Below, piece by piece: positions 7,844 through 15,422 of a DNA stretch of 64,000 nucleotides (position 1 is the first letter of the stretch; each line of letters begins with the position of its first letter). The translations under genes were made by a program, and so were the position numbers. The stretch is from NCBI GenBank assembly GCA_028278025.1, contig JANQFE010000045.1, positions 1 through 64,000 of the forward strand, read 5' to 3'. This DNA comes from Thermodesulfobacteriota bacterium (GTDB lineage Bacteria; Desulfobacterota; WTBG01; CAIYCZ01; CAIRTM01). The notes under the pieces are model-generated. The model had not been told where the DNA came from. It did no database searches and saw only the letters and a list, made by a program, of their open reading frames with translations.

Positions 7844-8341
7844 ATGAATGAACAAGAAACCGTATTCATCGGACTCGGCACCAACCTGGGAGACCGGGAA
7901 AAAAATCTGCGCCAGGCTCTTGAGCACATACAAGCATTTATAGACATAGAAAGAAGCTCATCTATCTATGAGACTGAACCGGTCGGCTATGAAGACCAGG
8001 ACTGGTTTTTAAATATGGTGGTTGAGGGGCACACAAGGCTTTCACCTCTGCAGCTGCTCAGAAAGCTCCAGGAAATAGAAAACAGGATAGGCCGCAAGCG
8101 TACAATCAAGAACGGCCCCCGAATAATTGATTTGGATATTCTGTTTTATTCTGATAAAGTATTAACCGCTGAGAATTTAATAATACCGCACCCGGCAATA
8201 CAAAATCGCAGCTTTGTGCTTACCCCCCTGCATGAAATTGAACCTGATTTTGTGCACCCGAAGCTTAACCGGGATATAAAAAGTCTGTTTGAAACACTCA
8301 GCCAGGATAAACATGTTAAAAAATGGATAAAAAAAGAGTAA
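7844..8341 (+). CDS. folK: 2-amino-4-hydroxy-6-hydroxymethyldihydropteridine pyrophosphokinase
   Basis: HPPK transfers pyrophosphate from ATP to 6-hydroxymethyl-7,8-dihydropterin in folate biosynthesis, in the cytoplasm. The 165 residues match the family length. Motifs seen are the start block GLGTNLGDRE, the YETEPVG loop, the LQEIENRIGR segment and the GPRIIDLDILFY and IPHP signatures that bind ATP/Mg and pterin. It is the first gene of a tight four-gene operon. The folE start lies inside its last codons (18-bp overlap). The start at 7844 is preceded only by a weak AGG. Confidence 0.95.
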   Translation: MNEQETVFIGLGTNLGDREKNLRQALEHIQAFIDIERSSSIYETEPVGYEDQDWFLNMVVEGHTRLSPLQLLRKLQEIENRIGRKRTIKNGPRIIDLDILFYSDKVLTAENLIIPHPAIQNRSFVLTPLHEIEPDFVHPKLNRDIKSLFETLSQDKHVKKWIKKE

Positions 8342-8874
8342 CAGAGTTAATCCGGGAATTAATCCAGGAAATTGACAAACACCCTGACCGGGAAGGACTG
8401 GAGGATACCCCTCAAAGGGTAGCCCAATCTTTTGAGAAGCTCTTTGGCGGTTATCATAAAGACTTAAACGGCCTGGTGACCAAATTTGAAGGCGAAGACT
8501 ATGATGAGATGATCATCTGCAAAAATATCGACTTCTACTCAACCTGCGAACATCATATGCTGCCCTTCTTCGGTAAAGCTCATATCGGCTACCTGCCCAA
8601 TAAAAAAATTATCGGCATCTCCAAACTTCCCCGAATCGTAGAAATATATGCCCGGCGGTTGCAAAATCAGGAACGTCTGACCATGCAGGTTGCCAAAACG
8701 ATCAATAAACTTGTGAAACCGAAGGGGGTCGGCGTGGTCATTGAAGCCCAGCACCTGTGCATGATGGCCCGCGGCGTGGAAAAGCAAAATACCATTATGA
8801 CAACATCTTCCTTTATCGATGCATTCAGGGCCAGTGAAAAAACCCGCAGTGAATTTTTGAAACTAATTGGATGA
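8323..8874 (+). CDS. folE: GTP cyclohydrolase I
   Basis: It converts GTP to 7,8-dihydroneopterin triphosphate, the first step of the pterin branch. The protein has 183 residues, normal for the family. Zinc-binding and catalytic residues are visible in CEHHMLPFFGKAHIGY (Cys and His ligands) and in QHLCMMARGV (second Cys). It overlaps folK by 18 bp and the next gene by 4 bp, so the four genes are translationally coupled. The cytoplasmic homodecamer is known for the family. Confidence 0.96.
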   Translation: MDKKRVTELIRELIQEIDKHPDREGLEDTPQRVAQSFEKLFGGYHKDLNGLVTKFEGEDYDEMIICKNIDFYSTCEHHMLPFFGKAHIGYLPNKKIIGISKLPRIVEIYARRLQNQERLTMQVAKTINKLVKPKGVGVVIEAQHLCMMARGVEKQNTIMTTSSFIDAFRASEKTRSEFLKLIG

Positions 8875-9431
8875 TCTTACTTATAGACAACTACGATTCC
8901 TTCACCTACAATCTCTACCAGCAGCTGGAATCCCTGGGGGCCGAAACAACGGTAGCGGCCCATGACAACATCACCATCAAGGAAATCAAAAAACTGAAAC
9001 CTGCCCGGATTGTTATCTCCCCAGGCCCCAAACGCCCTGCCGACAGCGGCATCAGCATGCCGGTTATTAAAAATTTTTACAAAACAATCCCCATCCTGGG
9101 TGTGTGCCTGGGGCATGAGTGTATCGGTGAGGTGTTCGGCTCCCGGGTGGTACATGCCAAAAAAATTCTTCACGGAAAAACCTCCAAAATTTATCACGGC
9201 GGCAACGGCATCTTCAAAGGATTGCCGAACCCCTTTGAGGCTGCCCGGTATCACTCCCTGGTGATTGACCGCGCACCGGACAATTTCACCTTAGCAGCCT
9301 GGGACCGCACCAAAGAAGTCATGGCCATCAGCCATAACACCTATCCCCTGCACGGTATTCAATTTCATCCCGAATCTTTTATGACAAGAACAGGTGATAC
9401 GATCATAAGAAATTTCTTACATGAAGATTAA
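8871..9431 (+). CDS. pabA: Aminodeoxychorismate synthase glutaminase component
   Basis: This class I glutamine amidotransferase of 186 residues releases ammonia from glutamine for the partner PabB. The triad is visible as the nucleophile Cys in GVCLGHECIGEVFG and His/Glu in HGIQFHPESF. The start block ILLIDNYDSFTYNLYQ is typical of PabA/TrpG. The assignment to PabA rather than TrpG rests on the operon with folK, folE and a PabB-type partner. Such glutaminases can serve both pathways. It overlaps the next gene by 11 bp. Confidence 0.9.
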   Translation: MILLIDNYDSFTYNLYQQLESLGAETTVAAHDNITIKEIKKLKPARIVISPGPKRPADSGISMPVIKNFYKTIPILGVCLGHECIGEVFGSRVVHAKKILHGKTSKIYHGGNGIFKGLPNPFEAARYHSLVIDRAPDNFTLAAWDRTKEVMAISHNTYPLHGIQFHPESFMTRTGDTIIRNFLHED

Positions 9432-10662
9432 AAAAATACAATTACATCCGATTGATTTTTTCCTGAAGCTGAGCAACGAAAAAAATATCTGCTTTTTTAA
9501 AAGCACAACTAAAGAGGGCTGGGGCACACTCATTGCCTTTAACCCCGCTGATACGTTTTCATCCAAAAACGGCAGCAGCAACAGGTTTAATGCATTTATA
9601 CAACGCAATACACAGCAAGGCCGCAAGCTGGTCGGCTATATTTCATATGATATCGGCTACGGGCTTCATCACATCAAAAAAACAGCCCGCGATGACCTGC
9701 AGCTTCCCGATATCTGCTTCTATGCATTTGAGAATTTTATACTCTTTAAAAATAAGATTGCAGAGATTCACTATACGGATCCCGGCTTCCCCGAAACCGT
9801 TACGGCAATCAGCCGGCGCAAAAAACAAAACACCTCTGCAGCAAAAAGTGAAAACTTCACACCTGCAATCACACAAGCCCGGTATGAACGGGCTTACAAA
9901 AAAATTAAAAAGTATATATTTGAAGGCGACATCTATCAGATCAACCTGACCCATCGGCTGGAAGCACGTACCAGCCTGCCTGCGCGTATCCTTTTCACTA
10001 AAGTAATTAAGGCAAACCCTGTTGATTTCCTGGCATATATTGAAGGGGACGGCTTTGAAATACTGAGCGCCTCCCCGGAACGGTTTGTTAAAGTGAAAAA
10101 CCGCACAATTGAGACCTGTCCCATCAAAGGCACCCGTCCCCGCGGCAGAACCCCGCACAGTGATCTGAAATACAAAAAAGAGCTGCTGGAAAATAAAAAG
10201 GAGGCGGCCGAGCTCAATATGATAACTGATCTGCTCAGAAATGATCTGGGTAAAGTCTGTGAAACCGATAGCGTAAAGGTAACCGGCAACAGGCTTTTGA
10301 GCAGGTGTCCCACCGTCTGGCACACCTATTCTAAAATTACCGGTAAAATTGCCAAGCAGTTCACCCCCGTTGATGCGCTTATCTCCATGCTGCCCGGGGG
10401 ATCAATAACGGGCTGCCCCAAGAAACATGCTATGGAGATCATAGATGAGCTGGAGCCGACCACCAGGTCTGTTTATACCGGGGTTATCGGCTGCATCGAG
10501 CCCAACCTGGATCTGGATTTCAGCATCGCAATCAGGACGATTATCAAAAAAGACGACCGGCTGTACCTGCAGGTCGGCGGCGGGATCGTGTATGACTCAC
10601 GGGAAAAGGCCGAGTTTAAAGAGACCCTGGATAAAGCCAAATCATTTATGAAAATATTGTAG
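9421..10662 (+). CDS. pabB: Aminodeoxychorismate synthase component I
   Basis: It aminates chorismate to 4-amino-4-deoxychorismate, the p-aminobenzoate precursor. The 413 residues carry the chorismate-binding domain in the C-terminal two thirds. Signatures include EGDIYQINLTHR, LSASPERF, PIKGTRPRG, LPGGSITGCPK and a GGGIVYDS block. The Lys of PIKGT is the residue that distinguishes PabB from anthranilate synthase TrpE (PIAGT), which supports this call. It is the last gene of the folate operon. A pabC lyase is not found nearby. Convergent with the gene ending at 10714, with no strong terminator between. Confidence 0.93.
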   Translation: MKIKKIQLHPIDFFLKLSNEKNICFFKSTTKEGWGTLIAFNPADTFSSKNGSSNRFNAFIQRNTQQGRKLVGYISYDIGYGLHHIKKTARDDLQLPDICFYAFENFILFKNKIAEIHYTDPGFPETVTAISRRKKQNTSAAKSENFTPAITQARYERAYKKIKKYIFEGDIYQINLTHRLEARTSLPARILFTKVIKANPVDFLAYIEGDGFEILSASPERFVKVKNRTIETCPIKGTRPRGRTPHSDLKYKKELLENKKEAAELNMITDLLRNDLGKVCETDSVKVTGNRLLSRCPTVWHTYSKITGKIAKQFTPVDALISMLPGGSITGCPKKHAMEIIDELEPTTRSVYTGVIGCIEPNLDLDFSIAIRTIIKKDDRLYLQVGGGIVYDSREKAEFKETLDKAKSFMKIL

Positions 10663-10713
10663 ATATCATCAAGGGGCTAAAAGATATCCACCACATCACG
10701 TTCCTCTACTCCT

Positions 10714-11199
10714 TTAATCTACAGGGGGCCTGCCTTTTTCCGGGGGGTAGTATTTACCTCCCTTTTTATGTTCCTTTCCGTCAAATTTCCTTCTAAATTT
10801 TTTAGACCTCGCCTTTATTTTTTCAATATTTAGATCAAATTGTTGCTGCTGGTCTTCATCCAGAAGCGCCCTGATTTCCCGGCGGGTCTGCTCAAATACT
10901 TTTTTCAGCTCGGGCTTTATCTTTTTCCTAAGCCCCCGCATTCTGTTTCGGGCCTGATCGAGAATCTGCTCTATCTGTATGCGCTGCTGCTCGCTTAAAT
11001 CAATATCCCTGGCAATTTTTTCCAGACGCAGCGGCGGACCGGGAGGCGGGGGGAAATGCTCGACATCCTTAAAAAACGGAACCGGTGGACCCTTTATATA
11101 CAGAAACGTGCCCAGGGCGCCGATACCTGCAAAAAAACCGATAACAAAAACCAGGATTATAACTATGCCCGCCTTAAGCATTGTTCTAGTAGTCTTCAT
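10714..11199 (-). CDS. Membrane-anchored Spy/CpxP-like protein
   Basis: This is a 161-residue protein. A single N-terminal transmembrane helix (about residues 9-35) is followed by a Pro-rich linker (PPPPGPP near 51) and a helical domain. The domain begins DIDLSEQQRIQIEQIL, the LTxxQ-like repeat pattern of periplasmic Spy/CpxP/ZraP/CnrX-type sensors and chaperones. The C-terminus is very basic, then Pro/Gly-rich. It overlaps the anti-sigma gene by 14 bp and is third in the operon sigma - anti-sigma - this gene. It may sense envelope or metal stress and feed back on the anti-sigma factor, as CnrX does. That role is inferred. Confidence 0.7.
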   Translation of the reverse strand: MKTTRTMLKAGIVIILVFVIGFFAGIGALGTFLYIKGPPVPFFKDVEHFPPPPGPPLRLEKIARDIDLSEQQRIQIEQILDQARNRMRGLRKKIKPELKKVFEQTRREIRALLDEDQQQQFDLNIEKIKARSKKFRRKFDGKEHKKGGKYYPPEKGRPPVD

Positions 11200-11668
11200 A
11201 GTGCACCTCTTCTATAAAAACCGATGACAAAACCAGATCAGTATGTACCTGCATATTTTCCTCAGAAAACATAATATCCTCGATAGTAAGCACTGCATTG
11301 CTTTGAGAAGTATCTTTGGAAACATATGCCAGAGTGCCTGTCAGAAAAAGCAATAGTGCCGCCATTATCGGCACCAGACGCACGCCTGCCTGCAGCAGCA
11401 CGTCTGAGATCATACTTTGTTTGTTCCCGGCTTCATGCGCTATAATTTTTTGCCGGATCCCTGAAAAAAACCTCTCTGAAGGCCCCGGCGTGTCAACATC
11501 ATAGGACTTTTGCAAGAGTGAGGACAAGTTGCCGGTGTATGCAAACTGCCGACAGACAGAACATGTTTTCAGATGCGCTTCTATCTCGTGCAGCTCCTTC
11601 CTGCTCAACAAAGCACCCTTCGCAGACGTTTCCCATTTCTTGCGTACATACGTGCATGTGCGTTTCAT
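11186..11668 (-). CDS. Zinc-finger anti-sigma factor
   Basis: This is a 160-residue protein with an N-terminal zf-HC2 motif (HEIEAHLKTCSVCRQF, the His-x3-Cys-x2-Cys signature of ZAS anti-sigma factors). One transmembrane helix lies near residues 93-112 and a short periplasmic tail follows. It should bind the ECF sigma factor encoded just upstream (4-bp overlap) and release it on an envelope signal. The tail carries no obvious ligand-binding motif. Confidence 0.8.
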   Translation of the reverse strand: MKRTCTYVRKKWETSAKGALLSRKELHEIEAHLKTCSVCRQFAYTGNLSSLLQKSYDVDTPGPSERFFSGIRQKIIAHEAGNKQSMISDVLLQAGVRLVPIMAALLLFLTGTLAYVSKDTSQSNAVLTIEDIMFSEENMQVHTDLVLSSVFIEEVHYEDY

Positions 11669-12285
11669 AGCGTAACAGCCTTTTTTAAATAAACAGATTC
11701 TTTTTTGCCGGATAAACCGGTTAGGGCTTTTACTGCCCGTTTGCGGGCACGAAAATTAGACACTTTGATATTAACTTGTGACAGCCCCATGGCCTGGGCC
11801 GCTTCTTTTATGCTCAGGCCCTCAACCGCTGTCAGCATCAAAACCATTCGCTCTTTGGGTGACAGCCTGTCCAGAACCTGGTCCATGATATCCCGCAACA
11901 GTAGTTTTTTTTCGGGGCTGCAGGAGTCCGGATTGTTGGGGGCCGCACATATAGTATCCAGCAGGGCATACTGTTTAGTTGAAAAATCACTTTCAGGATA
12001 ATCCCTGCGGCTTTTTTGTTTTTTAAGCTCGCGATAGCACATCCGCACTGCTATTACGGCAAGCCAGTTTGCAAAGGGGCTTGCCTGGCTGTATGTTCTT
12101 AAAGAGGTGTACGCTTTCATAAAAACATCCTGGGCTATATCTTCTACAGTCGGCCTGTCCCGAAAAAAGCGGCAGATAATCTGAAATACCTTCTGCCAGT
12201 GCCGTTTAACGAGCAGGTCAAATGCTTCCCGCTGGCCGGCAAGTGTTCTTTTTACCAAACCGATATCATCATCGTGCACATTCAT
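11665..12285 (-). CDS. ECF-family RNA polymerase sigma factor
   Basis: This is a 206-residue sigma-70 family protein of the extracytoplasmic-function group. Region 2 is visible as DIAQDVFMKAYTSLRTY with ANWLAVIAVRMCYRELKK. Region 4 is LSPKERMVLMLTAVEGLSIKEAAQAMGLS with a following NIKVSNFRARKRAVKAL helix. Regions 1.1 and 3 are missing, as expected. It is first in an operon with its anti-sigma factor and a Spy/CpxP-like membrane protein. The separately transcribed periplasmic gene at 12410-12883 is a plausible target. Confidence 0.9.
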   Translation of the reverse strand: MNVHDDDIGLVKRTLAGQREAFDLLVKRHWQKVFQIICRFFRDRPTVEDIAQDVFMKAYTSLRTYSQASPFANWLAVIAVRMCYRELKKQKSRRDYPESDFSTKQYALLDTICAAPNNPDSCSPEKKLLLRDIMDQVLDRLSPKERMVLMLTAVEGLSIKEAAQAMGLSQVNIKVSNFRARKRAVKALTGLSGKKESVYLKKAVTL

Positions 12286-12359
12286 ATTTTTTTAATTATA
12301 TATCGAATAGAGGTCAGTTCAACTACTTTATAGTGTAACGTACTCACAGGAGCGGGAGA

Positions 12360-12388
12360 AACAAAGGGGGGGTGCGCCCCCCTTTGTT
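12360..12388. terminator. Strong hairpin terminator
   Basis: AACAAAGGGGGG and CCCCCCTTTGTT pair perfectly (12 bp) around a 5-base loop. It lies 22 bp after the stop of the gene at 12410-12883 and upstream of the sigma factor operon. The T-run is weak. Confidence 0.7.
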
Positions 12389-12409
12389 ATAAGGCTACAC
12401 ACTGCATGG

Positions 12410-12883
12410 CTATCTTCGTCCGCGGCGGCCCTTGCCCCCGCTGCCCTGCTGCTTGCACTCCTCAATCTTATCGAGTAACAGCTGGCGCTGCTCAGGTGTT
12501 ACTATCTGGGAGACGGCCATTTGCGACTGCAACTTAATGGTCCCGATCCGGGATTTGAGCTCAACCACTTCTGCTATTTTAGCTGCAACTTCAGTTTCAT
12601 CAATCTCTTCAGCCAGGAGTGCTTTATAAAGCTCAACGGCTATAATCTGTTCTACAAGTGGTTCAATCTGATTGCAGGTTTCATTTTTAAGCTCTTCCAT
12701 GGCTGCCTGCTGATCGACTGACAGACCAAGCTCCTGCACGGCTTTCTGCATGCACTTGGGATTGGGCCTTTGACGCTCGAAATCACAAGGGGGCCCGTGA
12801 AATCCTTTTGCAAAACAGAGCTGACATAATGCCGGTCCTAAAAACAAAACTGCTGCTATTACTGATACTACCTTCTTTGACAT
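12410..12883 (-). CDS. Periplasmic Spy/CpxP-like protein
   Basis: This is a 157-residue exported protein with a signal peptide (VSVIAAVLFLGPALCQLCFA, cleavage near residue 25). A helical domain has two LTxxQ-like elements, LGLSVDQQAAMEELKNE and VTPEQRQLLLDKIEE, diagnostic of the Spy/CpxP family of periplasmic chaperones and metal-binding sensors. The C-terminus is GGKGRRGRR. Its Cys residues (CDFERQRPNPKC) could bind metal or form a disulfide. It is transcribed alone, upstream of the ECF sigma operon and separated from it by a terminator, so it is a likely regulon member. Confidence 0.75.
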   Translation of the reverse strand: MSKKVVSVIAAVLFLGPALCQLCFAKGFHGPPCDFERQRPNPKCMQKAVQELGLSVDQQAAMEELKNETCNQIEPLVEQIIAVELYKALLAEEIDETEVAAKIAEVVELKSRIGTIKLQSQMAVSQIVTPEQRQLLLDKIEECKQQGSGGKGRRGRR

Positions 12884-13176
12884 ACTGTAACCTCCTTCTA
12901 ATGTTTTATTATTTGTACCAGGTCGACCTTTTCATAAATAAAGACTTCAATCAGTACGAAAAGGTTACAACAAGGTTAATAATTCTCACATTTTTTTAAT
13001 TCAGATTGACCGCATCTGACAAAACCATAAGCTAAACTTATTGCTAAAAAAGAAACAATTTTATTGAAAAACATAACTACTGAAAAAATAGTTGTTTTTT
13101 AGGCAAAAGGTACGCTATATACATTCCCGAGGAGGGCCGCGCATGACCGGAAAGATTATCACACCTTGTATCACCA

Positions 13177-13421
13177 TTGCGGTGCAACACCACACTCGGG
13201 GAAGAACATCCCGGCAATTACAGCACCAACCCTTGCGGCAGCGATTCAATTGTCAACCCAGACAGTCCTGCGGAAAGCACCTACAACTCAAAAAGCACAG
13301 CAGATGCGGCAGCCTCTTATCACCCGGCAGTATCAACTACTCGTTCGACACCGGGAGGCCCTATCCTCCTGAGATTTCGAATAATCCGTACGGCAGTGGG
13401 CTGCAGATATATGGGAAATAA
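13177..13421 (+). pseudogene. Frameshifted remnant of a small NPYG-repeat protein
   Basis: Two overlapping frames together give a recognisable small protein type. The first part reads EEHPGNYSTNPCGSDSIVNP and continues to about 13330. The second, one frame over, reads GSINYSFDTGRPYPPEISNN, then NPYGSGLQIYGK, and stops at 13419-13421. Small bacterial proteins with repeated NPYG motifs and a terminal GLxIYGK are widespread and of unknown function. Here an indel breaks the frame. No other gene is seen in 12884-13633. Confidence 0.55.
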
Positions 13422-13519
13422 AAGAAAAGAAACGGTACGGCTAAAAGCTGACAGTTGGATATAGTTACAATATGCATTTAATAAATGCCTGACACCAAAT
13501 TGACCAAATGAGCACTGTT

Positions 13520-13581
13520 TTCTTTATATTATATAAAGAATTCCTTCAAAACCCCCTGATTCTTTATATGATATTAAGAAT
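13520..13581. promoter_or_regulatory. Twin palindromic operator candidates upstream of cas3
   Basis: TTCTTTATAT-T-ATATAAAGAA (13520-13540) is a perfect palindrome. ATTCTTTATAT-G-ATATTAAGAAT (13559-13581) is a near copy with one mismatched pair. Their centres are 40 bp apart, about four helical turns, ending 52 bp before the cas3 start. A dimeric repressor or activator controlling the cas operon is the natural reading. No regulator gene is next to it. Confidence 0.6.
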
Positions 13582-13633
13582 GTGCCGTTTCATTTTATAG
13601 GAAAAAACAAATAACCATATATTTAAAATTAAA

Positions 13634-15349
13634 ATGGATTCAACCAGCGTAACAATCGGGCCTCGTTTTGTAAAACAAAATGCTGCAGGGTTACGGCCTT
13701 TTCAGTCCGAGACATTACGTGCAGTTAAGGATTGCTTGCATAAATTAATATTTGTAGAAGCTCCTGTCGGTGCCGGCAAGAGCTTCGTTTTTAAACTCAT
13801 CGCAGAGGAACCTGCCTTTCAGAACATTCCGGTTATTTTGACATATCCAACGAAAATATTGCTGGATACACAAGTAGAATCTCTAAAGAAACATTTTAAT
13901 AACAGCGCTGTCTGGCCTGACGATTCTGATATTTTCCCGATTGATTCTAAGAATGCAATAAATATTTTAAAGTATTCCACAGATTCGCTGGTCCAATATA
14001 TTAAGGAATCACCGGAGAGATTTGAAGCCTTCAAAAACAAGGGTGAGTTGCTACGGTCAGGACTTTTTGCATTAACATATGGAAAAAGACAACTTTTTGT
14101 TACGACACCCGATGTATTGTGGCTGATTTATTCGATGAAATATCGTGGAGCAAAAATATTACAGGCCCAGCTAAATTCCGCGCTGGTTTTTTTTGATGAG
14201 TTTCACACATATGCCAACCTGTATAATTTTTATGGTTTGCTTGATAATCTACTGTTTAAATCGAAGGTAAACAAGATTGTTTTGCTGTCTGCAACGCCGT
14301 ATTTGAAACAGGAAGCATGGTCTGAGTTTGAAAAAAAAGTCAATCAAAAACAAATTCCTGTTAGGCATGTGGATTTCGGTAAATCCGAAGCAGATAATGA
14401 TGGAGCCGTGTTTAATTTTCCTCTTCATCTTAATCTGCGAAATTTTAAATATACCGATCGTCATCTTTTACTGAAAAATATCTCTGAGATACTCGATTGT
14501 ATTCAAACGCCCGCAGCGATTATATTCGATTCCATTTTCAGGTTGAAGCACCTTAAAAAAGAGATTGAAAAAGCACATTCAGGTTTCGTTTTTCGCGAAT
14601 GGAGCGGCATGCAAAAGGATACCGACATCCCTGACCTTATTGAACGCCAAGCAAAAGTTATTGTCCTTGGCACATCAGCAATTGAAGTGGGTGTCAATAT
14701 GAAATTCCGTTCCCTGATTACTGAATCGTCGACATGGGCAAGTGCTATTCAGAGAATCGGACGTGTCGGAAGAATCCCTTATTTGCCGGACGGCGGCATT
14801 ATGGCAAACGCAGGCCATGTGTATCTTTTTATCAACTCACGGGATACAATGCTGAGCTTAAAAAACGCTCAAGAATTGTCAAGAAACGAATTTGAAAGCA
14901 TTCTGCAGGATACGCTGCGAGATAGTGTGGGCGGCATGTCCGGGGGTGAGCTGTTTCGCGGTGACAGCTATCAGTTCATAATTATCGACTCATATCTTGA
15001 GAGGCCCCTGATCTATTCACAGACGCTTTTTTCCATGTACGAGATAGACGAATCACGTATCATGGAATTTTATGGAACAGAATCGGAAAAAATAGATATT
15101 ATAAAAAGGACTGGTGTTACGGATAAAGGAGTGATTGAAGAAATTATTCTAAGGGACAGGCTGGTTCCGATCTGGGGAATTATTAAGTCGGATGGTCTGA
15201 GACAAACATATGACCGTATAACGGACACTCACAAGAGCGGCGACCCTGAAGAAGTGACCATTTTCACGGAATCAAACCCTGCAGGATTTCGATTTAGGCG
15301 CAGTGGTTTGAAATCTTCAAATACATATCCTGAGGACAGTTTATGGTGA
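13634..15349 (+). CDS. cas3: CRISPR-associated helicase Cas3' (type I-D)
   Basis: This 571-residue superfamily 2 DExH helicase unwinds target DNA in type I interference. Visible motifs are Walker A APVGAGKS near residue 42, DEFHTYA (motif II) near 187, LLSATP (motif III) near 216, GTSAIEVGVNM near 347 and QRIGRVGR (motif VI) near 373. There is no HD nuclease domain. That is normal for type I-D, where the HD domain is on Cas10d (here 17109-19796). No SD precedes the ATG, and the twin palindromes upstream suggest regulated transcription. It is the first gene of the cas locus. Confidence 0.85.
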   Translation: MDSTSVTIGPRFVKQNAAGLRPFQSETLRAVKDCLHKLIFVEAPVGAGKSFVFKLIAEEPAFQNIPVILTYPTKILLDTQVESLKKHFNNSAVWPDDSDIFPIDSKNAINILKYSTDSLVQYIKESPERFEAFKNKGELLRSGLFALTYGKRQLFVTTPDVLWLIYSMKYRGAKILQAQLNSALVFFDEFHTYANLYNFYGLLDNLLFKSKVNKIVLLSATPYLKQEAWSEFEKKVNQKQIPVRHVDFGKSEADNDGAVFNFPLHLNLRNFKYTDRHLLLKNISEILDCIQTPAAIIFDSIFRLKHLKKEIEKAHSGFVFREWSGMQKDTDIPDLIERQAKVIVLGTSAIEVGVNMKFRSLITESSTWASAIQRIGRVGRIPYLPDGGIMANAGHVYLFINSRDTMLSLKNAQELSRNEFESILQDTLRDSVGGMSGGELFRGDSYQFIIIDSYLERPLIYSQTLFSMYEIDESRIMEFYGTESEKIDIIKRTGVTDKGVIEEIILRDRLVPIWGIIKSDGLRQTYDRITDTHKSGDPEEVTIFTESNPAGFRFRRSGLKSSNTYPEDSLW

Positions 15350-15377
15350 TATTAAGTCTTGACTTAATAGAAAAAAT

Positions 15378-15409
15378 AAATAAACTTATTTATAAATAAA
15401 CTTATTTAT
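15378..15409. promoter_or_regulatory. Tandem 16-bp dyad repeats
   Basis: AAATAAACTTATTTAT occurs twice back to back (15378-15393, 15394-15409). Each copy contains inverted arms AAATAA/TTATTT. They fill the 73-bp gap between cas3 and the AAA ATPase gene, 14 bp before its ATG, and may be an operator or an RNA structure for a second transcript start. Confidence 0.5.
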
Positions 15410-15422
15410 TTTCTGTATTAAA

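Noticed and set aside
8871-10662. Anthranilate synthase TrpG/TrpE
   Set aside because: The large subunit has PIKGT (PabB-type Lys), and the operon partners are folK and folE.
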